From Candidatus Roizmanbacteria bacterium UBA1450 (GTDB lineage Bacteria; Patescibacteriota; Microgenomatia; UBA1406; GWC2-37-13), in assembly GCA_002329205.1 (NCBI GenBank), contig DCTC01000002.1, forward strand, positions 372,001 through 436,000: DNA of 64,000 nt, in the 5' to 3' direction. The position numbers were made by a program, and so were the translations under genes. The stretch's first letter is position 1. Each line of letters opens with the position of its first letter. Of the stretch, positions 34,486 to 42,553 are shown piece after piece. The notes under the pieces were generated by a model. It had not been told where the DNA came from. It made no database searches and saw only the letters and a list, made by a program, of their open reading frames with translations.

Positions 34486-35010
34486 TCACCGCGGGATTAC
34501 CAATTCCATACCAACTTCAATATAGTCAGGATTGGTAATATTGTTTGCCTGTGCAATTCGCACCCACGCATTTGGATCTCCATAAACCTTGCGTGCGACA
34601 TCCTGCAGACTTTCTCCGGGCTGAATTACATATTTATTTCTTTGGTACGTGACCTGGTCCGAGCTTATTGAGGATATCTGTCCATTTTCTTCTGAGACAA
34701 TCCCAAGATTATCTGTAGGTGTCTGTTTGGGAACAGGTGAAATATAATTTATTGAATCATCTTTCACAAATTCGGATACTTTTTGAATACTTTCATTTTG
34801 TGACTGGTCCGTCAATGACGCTATATACATACGTGCCGCGCCTATTTGATTTTCAATTCCTGTTTGCAGAACTGTACCATATCTAATGGCCAGGGAACTA
34901 AGCGCAGCAAGAACGATCACTGTACCGACAGCAAAATTGAGATAATTCGCACGTATCGCATCAGTGGTCATTTTATGATAATTTCGAACTGTTTGAGTAT
35001 CTTGTTCCAT
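34486..35010 (-). CDS. Membrane-anchored LysM domain protein
   Basis: A 174-residue protein: cytoplasmic tail, membrane segment at about 24-44, an exported linker, and one C-terminal LysM domain starting YVIQPGESLQDVARKVYGDPNAW and ending VGMELVIPR. LysM binds GlcNAc-containing glycans such as peptidoglycan, so this is a wall-binding anchor. A TACAAT box at 35018-35023 (minus) lies seven bases before the ATG. It is divergent from lemA and followed by tRNA-Gly, which has its own promoter. Confidence 0.88.
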   Translation of the reverse strand: MEQDTQTVRNYHKMTTDAIRANYLNFAVGTVIVLAALSSLAIRYGTVLQTGIENQIGAARMYIASLTDQSQNESIQKVSEFVKDDSINYISPVPKQTPTDNLGIVSEENGQISSISSDQVTYQRNKYVIQPGESLQDVARKVYGDPNAWVRIAQANNITNPDYIEVGMELVIPR

Positions 35011-35078
35011 ACATCTTATTGTATCAGACTATAACACAAATACAAGGTTCAATCATATACATGTGCTACAATTGAGAT

Positions 35079-35105
35079 ATGGGAAAGGAGGTGATATTCA
35101 TTTGA
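35079..35105 (+). CDS. Eight-codon leader frame overlapping the lemA start (candidate)
   Basis: ATG at 35079 lies six bases after TACAAT (35067-35072), the leaderless spacing of this genome. The frame MGKEVIFI carries within it AAAGGAGGTGA, a full anti-16S match, and its TGA overlaps the TTG start proposed for lemA. It could couple leaderless initiation to Shine-Dalgarno initiation. No protein evidence. Confidence 0.3.
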   Translation: MGKEVIFI

Positions 35106-35653
35106 GTCCACTACTAATCGGAGGCGGCGTATTGCTCGCACTCATATTATATTTCGTGGCGACCTACAACAGTCTGGTCGTACTGAAAACTCGTATTCAG
35201 GAAGCTCTTTCGGGTATTGATGTCCAACTCAAACGAAGAGCAGATCTCATCCCGAATCTTGTTGAAACAGTCAAGGGATATGCTAAACATGAGAAATCAG
35301 TATTCGAAAATGTCACAAAAGCACGTTCGGCTCTTATGAACGCACAGGGCGTTCAGGAAAAAGCAGAGGCCAATGATATGCTTACAGGAGCTTTAAAATC
35401 TCTCTTTGCTGTTGCAGAAGCATATCCTGATCTAAAGGCAAACACTAATTTTCAGGATCTTCAGAGACAACTTGAAGATACTGAAGATAAAGTCGCATAC
35501 TCAAGACAGTTTTATAACAGCAATGTCCTTGATTACAATGCTAAAATTCAAATGTTTCCATCCAACATTGTTGCAGGAATGTTCGGATTTAAATCTTTTG
35601 AGTTCTTCAAGGCAGGAGAAGAAGATCGGGAAAATGTTAAAGTTAGTTTCTAA
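35102..35653 (+). CDS. lemA: LemA family protein
   Basis: A protein of about 183 residues: a short N-terminal membrane helix (LIGGGVLLALILYFVATYNSL) then a long coiled helical bundle with VQLKRRADLIPNLVETVKGYAKHEKSVFENVTKARSA, the LemA hallmark, and YNAKIQMFPSNIVAGMFGFKSFEFF at the end. Function is not well established; it is often next to HtpX, as here. A GTG at 35063 is the other possible start, but a strong ribosome site AAGGAGGTGA (35085-35094) points to TTG at 35102. Confidence 0.88.
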   Translation: MSPLLIGGGVLLALILYFVATYNSLVVLKTRIQEALSGIDVQLKRRADLIPNLVETVKGYAKHEKSVFENVTKARSALMNAQGVQEKAEANDMLTGALKSLFAVAEAYPDLKANTNFQDLQRQLEDTEDKVAYSRQFYNSNVLDYNAKIQMFPSNIVAGMFGFKSFEFFKAGEEDRENVKVSF

Positions 35654-35669
35654 TCTTTGCATAATTGAA

Positions 35670-35771
35670 CAGTTTCTCAGAATAGTATTGTCACTCCGGA
35701 TTAAATCCGGTATTATTTGAATTCTCAGAATCCTGAATTGTATTCAAAGTGACAAAAAAGCTGAGAAACTG
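35670..35771. repeat. Nested palindromic element between lemA and htpX
   Basis: Outer perfect 11-bp arms CAGTTTCTCAG (35670-35680) and CTGAGAAACTG (35761-35771); inside, GTCACT (35690-35695) and AGTGAC (35748-35753) bound an element containing TCCGGATTAAATCCGG. Resembles the GTCAT...ATGAC elements at 50721 and 52654. Confidence 0.6.
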
Positions 35772-35793
35772 ATATTTATCCAAAAAAACATAT

Positions 35794-36684
35794 ATGACAC
35801 CCTATGCTCAAGTAACTTCAAATAAATGGAAGACATTCGGAATTTTTGCTATTTTCATTATTCTATTTACCGGTTTTTTTTATATTATCGGTAAAGTATA
35901 TGCTGATCCGTGGTTTTATACCATTCTCGGACTGATTATTTCCTTTGCATCTTCATTCGGCAGCTATTTCTTTTCAGATAAAATGGTACTCGCTACCACC
36001 CGTGCTAGAGAAGCAACAAAGGAAGAGTTTTTTGATTATTATACGGTTACCGAAAATCTGAGCATAGCCGCAGGAATTCCTATGCCAAAGCTGTATGTTA
36101 TCGATGATCCTTCTCCCAATGCATTTGCCACAGGCCGTGATCCCAAGCATGCGGTTGTGTGTGCTACTACGGGATTACTTCAAATTATGGAACGTTCGGA
36201 AATCGAAGGCGTAATTGCACATGAATTATCGCATATCAAGAATTATGACATACTTGTTATGACAATCTCTGCAGTGCTGGTCGGAACGATCGCCCTTGTT
36301 GCTGATATTGTTATGAGATCTCTTTGGTGGGGTGGAGGAGATCGCGACAGGAGAAATACGCACCCAGCCATGTATATTCTATTGATTATTGCTCTCATTG
36401 TGACTCCAATAGTTGCCATGTTGATTCAGCTGGCTGTGTCCCGCCAACGTGAATACCTCGCTGATGCAAGCGGCGCCCTTCTTACCCGCTATCCGGATGG
36501 TTTGGCAAATGCATTGGTCAAGATCAGCCAATATCCGCATGGAGTAGCGTCAGCCACGACCTCAACGGCACATCTTTTTATTGCAAACCCTTTTAGAAAA
36601 GGACAGATATCCTCGATAGTTGCAAATCTTTTCAGTACTCACCCTCCGGTCGAAAAACGTATCGAAATTTTACGCAACATGTAA
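35794..36684 (+). CDS. htpX: HtpX-like membrane metalloprotease (M48)
   Basis: A 296-residue zinc protease with four hydrophobic segments. The catalytic site is VIAHELSHIKNYD (HExxH-type, about residues 142-155), with the third ligand in SRQREYLADASGA (about 214). MPKLYVIDDPSPNAFATGRDPKHA and the ending FSTHPPVEKRIEIL are family marks. HtpX degrades damaged membrane proteins. It lies after lemA with a palindromic element between, as in many bacteria where the two are neighbours. Confidence 0.93.
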   Translation: MTPYAQVTSNKWKTFGIFAIFIILFTGFFYIIGKVYADPWFYTILGLIISFASSFGSYFFSDKMVLATTRAREATKEEFFDYYTVTENLSIAAGIPMPKLYVIDDPSPNAFATGRDPKHAVVCATTGLLQIMERSEIEGVIAHELSHIKNYDILVMTISAVLVGTIALVADIVMRSLWWGGGDRDRRNTHPAMYILLIIALIVTPIVAMLIQLAVSRQREYLADASGALLTRYPDGLANALVKISQYPHGVASATTSTAHLFIANPFRKGQISSIVANLFSTHPPVEKRIEILRNM

Positions 36685-36729
36685 TACGGCTTACTTTCCA
36701 ATTGCCTGCCGAGTATAATATATTCTTGT

Positions 36730-39414
36730 ATGTGCGCAATAGCAGGAATTTACGGAATAAAAAAAGAAGGGCTTCTTGATCAACTTTCTCGTGATATGGC
36801 CCATAGAGGTCCGGATGGCGAAGGTATTTACACTAATGAGGTTGTCGCACTTCTCAATAGACGACTGGCAATAATTGATCGATCCGGGGGAGATCAACCG
36901 ATATACAACGAAGATAAATCCTTGGTAGTTGTATACAATGGTGAGATTTACAACTACATTGAACTTCGTGATAAACTCAAAAAATCTGGACATACATTTA
37001 AAACAAAATCTGACACGGAAGTAATCATTCACGGATATGAAGAATGGGGAACTGATATATTTGATAAGCTGAATGGAATGTTCGCAATCGCGTTGTATGA
37101 CATCAAGGAAAATAAACTTCTGTTAGTTAGAGATCATTTTGGAATAAAGCCTCTCTACTATGCAGAAGGAGAACAAAATGGCAAACCCTTCCTTCTGTTT
37201 GCCTCAGAAATCACACCGATTCTCAATACAGGACTTATAAAGACAGAAGTTCAGGAACGAATTTTGTATCGCTATCTTAGATTTCGAATCCATGATGATG
37301 GTGAGGAAACTTTTTTCAAAGGCGTCAAACGTTTGCTCCCAGGAGAAATGATGATACGACATGCTAATAATTCTACACGTACACATTATTCCAAACTTGA
37401 ACAAAAACTTGCAAGTGAACATAAAAGAAAAGAAAATGATGCAAAGGATTCTGAAGTCATTGACAAATTCAATCAACTACTTCACGATGCAGTAAAGTCA
37501 AGACTTGTATCTGAGGTCCCTGTTGGATCTGCACTTTCAGGTGGGATTGATTCTTCTGTAATCGTCGCAATTGTCAATCAATACATGAGCAAAGATCAAG
37601 CTCGATCTGTCGGATCAAACCAAAACACCTTTTCAGCTGTTTTTCCCGGTTGTACAAATGACGAAGAGGTATATATGGATAAAATTATTAAACATCTCAA
37701 ACAGATCAAAAGTCATAAAGTTTTCCCGAAAAGTTCTGAATTTTTCGAAGATTTGCCGGAATTTATACGCACACAGGAAGAACCTACAATCAGCTCCGAT
37801 CCGTATGCCCAATTTCAAATTATGAAGTATGCTAAAAACTATGTTACCGTACTTCTTGATGGTCAGGGAGCAGATGAGATGCTTGCTGGCTATTTACCAT
37901 ACTATTTCGTCTATTTTAAGCAGCTTCAAAATGAGAGAAAGTTCGGTCGACTTATTCATGAAATATGGTCTGCCCGTGATATCTTTATCAAGTTTGCTAT
38001 ATTGAAAGCGCAGCAAATTCTTTCATCTTCACATCAACTCAAGATTGAGAATATGTTGAAAGATTCATTTTTTCAAAAATTTAGTAACGAACAGTTTGAG
38101 ATAAATAAATCAAATTTGAAGGATCGATTACTGGAAGATATTTTCAAAAATTCATTACCTGCTTTACTTCGTTATGAAGATCGAAATACTATGCATTTTT
38201 CTCTCGAAGGGCGCGTCCCGTTTCTGGACAAAAAGCTTGTAGAATTTGTATTTACACACCCAGAAACGTTTATTATTCGAAATGGATGGAATAAATATTT
38301 ATTACGACAGAGCTCAAAACATATCCTTCCGGACAAGATTCGATTGAGGAGGAATAAAATCGGATTTACAACACCTGAATATGAATGGTTCCAAAAACAT
38401 AAAGAGCAAATTTACAAAATCTTTCTTAGTGAGTCGTTTGCGAACAGACCATATTGGGATGCACAAAAGGTTCTGAAAGCATTTCGTCTTTTTTTGCAAG
38501 GTAAAAATGATGACACAATGGGCTTCTGGCGCCTGCTAAACACTGAGGTTTGGCTACGGGAATTTATTGATTCAGAAGCAGAAATGATCAACTCCGAAGA
38601 TACAGATCAAAAGCGCTGGAAATTGGGAGACCCGAACGCCGGGAAAACTATAGATATTGGATTAGAGAACAATATTTATTCACGAATCCCGGTCCGCACT
38701 GCACGTTTTGACAAAGGAGATGATTATGCTGAAAAAATTGCACAACATATAGTTCAATCTCTCGGAAAACTCGATGAAAAATATATACAACTCATGAAGG
38801 AAAAAAAATGGTATGTCATAAGTTCTGAGAAAATTGTGGCGATTTCGCAGGGCAGATCATTTTTCATTTGGGATATTTCACCTTCCATTTGGGCAAATGT
38901 ATTGTCTTCATTTGTCTCGCGCACGCCGTACGGTATCGGTCTCGGGAGTCCGTGGACGATGCAAATTGCCATTGATGAGGTAGGCTTACCGCGAATTCTC
39001 CTGGCTGCTGTAGCATCCGTTGTCACAAAACCGTTCGGTATAAAAGGAGTATTTTACCGTGTAGCTGGACCTCAGGCGGCTGCAATAGACGGCCCTACTG
39101 AGTACTCACTTTTTCCATCGAATGTATCTGCCAAACTTGCACCAAAAAATCCTTTACAGGCAGCTGAAAAGATAACAAAAGCCATTAAATCAGGTATTAA
39201 GAACCATACATTAAGTTCAAAGAAATCTACTATCTATGAACCACTTCTTACGACATTCGGAGGAGCTGTAATAATCGATGCCAATGACATCGGTAGGAAT
39301 GTCATGGGCAATGCAACTGATGAGACTGATTCATTTTTCGCGCAGGTAATGAAGGATAATCCTATGGGACAGGGAAGCGAACAAACGCCGCTTGTTCTTT
39401 TGATTCAATCATGA
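36730..39414 (+). CDS. asnB: Asparagine synthetase B fused to a coenzyme F420-0:gamma-glutamyl ligase-like domain
   Basis: An 894-residue protein, well above the usual 600-650 for AsnB. Residues 1-190 form a class II glutaminase with Cys2 (MCAIAGIYG), HRGPDGEG, RRLAIID and NGEIYNY. Residues 230-600 hold the synthetase with LSGGIDSSV (about 267) and LDGQGADEMLAGY. From about 640 a second domain starts: SRIPVRTARFDKGDD, SSEKIVAISQGRS, GVFYRVAGPQAAAIDGPTEY and the ending NPMGQGSEQTPLVLLI, which resemble the CofE/FbiB amide-ligase family. The frame is continuous. Known CofE adds glutamate to a phosphate-linked acceptor; AsnB amidates Asp. The joint reaction is not known. TATATT (36719-36724) precedes the ATG by five bases. 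Confidence 0.8.
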   Translation: MCAIAGIYGIKKEGLLDQLSRDMAHRGPDGEGIYTNEVVALLNRRLAIIDRSGGDQPIYNEDKSLVVVYNGEIYNYIELRDKLKKSGHTFKTKSDTEVIIHGYEEWGTDIFDKLNGMFAIALYDIKENKLLLVRDHFGIKPLYYAEGEQNGKPFLLFASEITPILNTGLIKTEVQERILYRYLRFRIHDDGEETFFKGVKRLLPGEMMIRHANNSTRTHYSKLEQKLASEHKRKENDAKDSEVIDKFNQLLHDAVKSRLVSEVPVGSALSGGIDSSVIVAIVNQYMSKDQARSVGSNQNTFSAVFPGCTNDEEVYMDKIIKHLKQIKSHKVFPKSSEFFEDLPEFIRTQEEPTISSDPYAQFQIMKYAKNYVTVLLDGQGADEMLAGYLPYYFVYFKQLQNERKFGRLIHEIWSARDIFIKFAILKAQQILSSSHQLKIENMLKDSFFQKFSNEQFEINKSNLKDRLLEDIFKNSLPALLRYEDRNTMHFSLEGRVPFLDKKLVEFVFTHPETFIIRNGWNKYLLRQSSKHILPDKIRLRRNKIGFTTPEYEWFQKHKEQIYKIFLSESFANRPYWDAQKVLKAFRLFLQGKNDDTMGFWRLLNTEVWLREFIDSEAEMINSEDTDQKRWKLGDPNAGKTIDIGLENNIYSRIPVRTARFDKGDDYAEKIAQHIVQSLGKLDEKYIQLMKEKKWYVISSEKIVAISQGRSFFIWDISPSIWANVLSSFVSRTPYGIGLGSPWTMQIAIDEVGLPRILLAAVASVVTKPFGIKGVFYRVAGPQAAAIDGPTEYSLFPSNVSAKLAPKNPLQAAEKITKAIKSGIKNHTLSSKKSTIYEPLLTTFGGAVIIDANDIGRNVMGNATDETDSFFAQVMKDNPMGQGSEQTPLVLLIQS

Positions 39415-39420
39415 TTACGA

Positions 39421-39448
39421 TTGAATTTCTTGCTCCCTTCGCTATAAT
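39421..39448 (+). promoter_or_regulatory. Promoter of gatCAB
   Basis: TTGAAT (39421-39426), 16-base spacer, TATAAT (39443-39448), ATG six bases later. Confidence 0.7.
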
Positions 39449-39454
39449 TACTTC

Positions 39455-39760
39455 ATGTCAAAAACTGGTGATCTTACGAAAAAGGATGTACTTCATATTG
39501 CTAAGCTGGCAAATCTTCAAATACAGGACGCAAACATTGAGATGTACCGGACACAGCTTGAGGAGACGATTAATTATGTCGAAAATCTCGACGAGCTGGA
39601 TACTTCGAATGTCGAGCCGACATCACATTCGACCAGGCTCTCAAATATCTATTTCGAAGACGGTACAAAAAATTCGAGACAATTCACTCAAAAGGAAGCA
39701 CTTCAAAATGCAAAAAGTACAAAAAAATCAATGTTTGTAGTTAAACGGATAATGGAATAA
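39455..39760 (+). CDS. gatC: Glutamyl/aspartyl-tRNA amidotransferase subunit C
   Basis: A 101-residue helper subunit that stabilises GatA-GatB. LTKKDVLHIAKLANLQIQD at the N-terminus and ETINYVENLDELDTSNVEPTSH are typical. It opens the gatCAB operon from a leaderless promoter; a longer frame to 39411 would swallow the -35/-10 region. GatA follows after one base. Confidence 0.93.
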   Translation: MSKTGDLTKKDVLHIAKLANLQIQDANIEMYRTQLEETINYVENLDELDTSNVEPTSHSTRLSNIYFEDGTKNSRQFTQKEALQNAKSTKKSMFVVKRIME

Positions 39761-39761
39761 T

Positions 39762-41144
39762 ATGGATATTTTCGGCAAGTCTCTTACTGAGCTAAGAGAT
39801 CTTATCAAATCAAATAAAATTTCTTCTAAGGAACTATTCTCATACTTTGCTAAAAGGGCTGAAAAGTACAACAGTGACCTTAATGCATATCTCACAATGA
39901 TAGATTTTACAGACCACAGCGAAGGAGATCTTTCGGGAATACCGATTGCCATAAAAGATAATTTCTGCACACAAGGAGTCAGGACCACAGCCTCTGCAAA
40001 AGTTCTTGATAGTTTCATTCCTCCGTACGAATCAACAGTGACTAGACGGCTAAAAGAAGCCGGTGTTTTGTTTACCGGAAAAACAAATATGGATGCATGG
40101 GCACACGGATCATCGACTGAGACCTCCGATTACGGCCCGACCAAAAATCCGTGGGATACCACTCGTGCTCCGGGAGGATCTTCAGGAGGATCTGCCGCAG
40201 TTGTTTCTTCCTTTCTTGCACCTGCTGCAATAGGATCTGAAACTGCAGGTTCTATCAGACAACCTGCATCTTGGTGCGGGATAGTCGGACTCAAGCCGAC
40301 ATACGGCCGCGTTTCCCGGTATGGAGTGATCGCTATGGGATCTTCTTTTGACTGTCCCGGTCCGATGACACAGACAGTGGAAGATGCTGCCATGATTTTG
40401 CAGGTAATTGCAGGAAAAGATCCGTATGATGCCACATCCGCAACTGAGGAAGTTCCTGATTACAGAAAACAGATGACAGAAAAACGGACGCTGACATTTG
40501 GTGTCCCTGATGAGTACATGAAAGGACTTGATAGAGATGTTGAGAAAAAAGTTGAGGAATCTTTGAAAGTACTTGAAAAACTGGGTCACAAGGTGAAACG
40601 GGTTTCTCTTCTTGACCCGAAATACTCAATTTCCGTATATACAATCCTTCAGAGAGCTGAAGTCTCGTCAAATTTAGCTAGGTATGACGGCATCAGATAT
40701 GGTAATGGACGTGACGCATTCGGCAGCGAAGCAAAACGCCGGATGATGCTCGGAACATATACACTCTCACACGGTTATTACGATGCTTTTTACAAAAAAG
40801 CCCAGAAAATAAAAACACTTATTATTGAAGATCTCAAACGGGTGTTCGATGATGTCGATCTGATCGTGGCTGCTCCGACACCGATGACCGCTCTCAAGCT
40901 CGGTGAGTTTGAAAAGTATCCGTTTTTCGGAGAAACGATGGATGTCCTCAATGAAGCGGCCGCTGTCGCCGGTACTCCTGCAATCAGTATTCCGTGCGGA
41001 CTGGATTCGAAAGGATTGCCTGTCGGATTGCAGTTTATGGGAAATTATTTTGATGAAGGCACGATTCTGAATGCCGCTTATCAGTTTGAAAAAGAGACCA
41101 ACTTTTTTGATGTGCTCGCAGAAGGGAGAAAGAAATATGAGTAA
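39762..41144 (+). CDS. gatA: Glutamyl/aspartyl-tRNA amidotransferase subunit A
   Basis: A 460-residue amidase that releases ammonia from glutamine to transamidate misacylated tRNA. The Ser-cisSer-Lys triad is visible: catalytic Lys in IAIKDNFC (about 66), GGSSGGSAAVVSS (about 143-155) with both Ser residues, and GSETAGSIRQPASWCG (about 161-177). Its last codons overlap gatB by eight bases. Confidence 0.96.
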   Translation: MDIFGKSLTELRDLIKSNKISSKELFSYFAKRAEKYNSDLNAYLTMIDFTDHSEGDLSGIPIAIKDNFCTQGVRTTASAKVLDSFIPPYESTVTRRLKEAGVLFTGKTNMDAWAHGSSTETSDYGPTKNPWDTTRAPGGSSGGSAAVVSSFLAPAAIGSETAGSIRQPASWCGIVGLKPTYGRVSRYGVIAMGSSFDCPGPMTQTVEDAAMILQVIAGKDPYDATSATEEVPDYRKQMTEKRTLTFGVPDEYMKGLDRDVEKKVEESLKVLEKLGHKVKRVSLLDPKYSISVYTILQRAEVSSNLARYDGIRYGNGRDAFGSEAKRRMMLGTYTLSHGYYDAFYKKAQKIKTLIIEDLKRVFDDVDLIVAAPTPMTALKLGEFEKYPFFGETMDVLNEAAAVAGTPAISIPCGLDSKGLPVGLQFMGNYFDEGTILNAAYQFEKETNFFDVLAEGRKKYE

Positions 41145-42510
41145 ATATTTTCCGGTCATCGGCATGGAAATCCATGTTGAGCTAAAAACGAAATCAAAAA
41201 TGTTCTGTCAGTGTTCGGCAAATTATTTCGGAAAAGAACCAAATTCCAATACCTGCCCGGTATGTCTCGGTATGCCCGGAGCGCTTCCCGTGCCGAATAA
41301 ACAAGCCGTAGAATGGACTGTCAAAATCGGGAAAGCTTTAAACTGTAGTATCAATAAACGTACGAAATTTGATAGAAAGCATTACTATTATCCCGACCTT
41401 CCGAAAGGTTATCAGATCAGTCAGTATGATGAACCTATTGCAGTAAAAGGCCATCTTGATATTACATTCAAAGGGAAAGACAACAGCCTTACAGAAAAAC
41501 GCTTTAACATTACTCGAGTGCATCTTGAGGAGGATACGGGTAAACTCACTCATGCAGGAGAAGACACTCTTGTCGACTTTAACCGATCCAGTGTACCGCT
41601 TGTCGAAATCGTGACAGAGCCTGACTTTGAAAATGCAGACGATGTGAAAGTATTCCTGGAAGAGCTTCATACCATCATCAGGACACTGGATGTCTCTGAT
41701 GCTGATATGGAGAAGGGCTCGATGCGCATGGAACCGAACATTTCCCTGAGTCTTTATGAAAATAAAGAAGAACGAATGAAGAATCTGCCGAAATACAAAG
41801 TCGAAGTAAAAAACATAAATTCATTTAATTTCGCAAAAAAGGCAATAGAATATGAACTGAAAAGACAGGCTGAAATCCTCGATAAAGGAGAAACCCCTAC
41901 TCAGGAAACACGCGGTTACAATGAAGACAAAGGCATTACCTATTCACAGCGCTCAAAAGAAGAAGCACAGGATTATCGCTACTTTCCCGAACCTGATATC
42001 CCACCTATGGAATTTACAGATGATTTTATTGAAAAAGTAGAGAAGACAATTCCCGAACTTCCGGCTTCCAAGGTTAAGAGTTACCTGAATGACTACCAGC
42101 TCAAATATGACGATGCCTTTATTTTGACCCGGGACAGCTCACTTTCGACGTATTATGAAAAACTTATTGCAGTTTTGTCAAAAGAAAAACAGCTAGACTT
42201 GAAAAAGCAAAACCTGGAACAGGCACTAGCAAATGTAATCGTGAATAAACGGATACAGACAAACATATCTGAAAAAGAATTTGCAGAAAAGTTTATCAAA
42301 ATGTTTGCTCGAGTTGAGGTTGATGAATCACAACTGGAGACTTCACTAGAGAAAGCAATTCAGGAAAATCCCAAAGCGGTATCCGATTATAAAAGCGGTA
42401 AAACAAATGCAGTTATGGCGCTTGTCGGAACCGTGATGCGAGAGATGCGCGGACAGGCTGATGCTATGGATGTTCGGAAAAGGCTTGAAGAGAAAATAAA
42501 TAAAATTTAA
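41137..42510 (+). CDS. gatB: Glutamyl/aspartyl-tRNA amidotransferase subunit B
   Basis: A 457-residue subunit that phosphorylates the misacylated end and binds tRNA. FPVIGMEIHVELKTKSKMFC and CQCSANYFGKEPNSNTCPVCLGMPGALP hold the zinc Cys residues; HYYYPDLPKGYQISQYD and DFNRSSVPLVEIVTEPD are universal. The YqeY-like tail domain is at 330-457. ATG at 41137 is chosen over an upstream in-frame Met because GGGAG lies nine bases before it and the product then matches the family start. Confidence 0.96.
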   Translation: MSKYFPVIGMEIHVELKTKSKMFCQCSANYFGKEPNSNTCPVCLGMPGALPVPNKQAVEWTVKIGKALNCSINKRTKFDRKHYYYPDLPKGYQISQYDEPIAVKGHLDITFKGKDNSLTEKRFNITRVHLEEDTGKLTHAGEDTLVDFNRSSVPLVEIVTEPDFENADDVKVFLEELHTIIRTLDVSDADMEKGSMRMEPNISLSLYENKEERMKNLPKYKVEVKNINSFNFAKKAIEYELKRQAEILDKGETPTQETRGYNEDKGITYSQRSKEEAQDYRYFPEPDIPPMEFTDDFIEKVEKTIPELPASKVKSYLNDYQLKYDDAFILTRDSSLSTYYEKLIAVLSKEKQLDLKKQNLEQALANVIVNKRIQTNISEKEFAEKFIKMFARVEVDESQLETSLEKAIQENPKAVSDYKSGKTNAVMALVGTVMREMRGQADAMDVRKRLEEKINKI

Positions 42511-42541
42511 CAGTAACTCTCCGATTGTCTGCTATTCTCGG

Positions 42542-42547
42542 TATAAT
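42542..42547 (+). promoter_or_regulatory. -10 box of leaderless dnaE
   Basis: TATAAT exactly six bases before the ATG at 42554. Confidence 0.65.
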
Positions 42548-42553
42548 AAACTC

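Larger units (their letters stand above)
34353..34491. repeat. 11-bp inverted repeat flanking tRNA-Gly
   Basis: CGGTGACCTCT at 34353-34363 and its perfect complement AGAGGTCACCG at 34481-34491 enclose tRNA-Gly and its promoter. The right arm contains the stop codon of the LysM gene. Confidence 0.6.

Noticed and set aside
34372..34671. 99-codon frame across tRNA-Gly and the LysM gene
   Set aside because: Runs through a tRNA on the other strand; cannot be coding.
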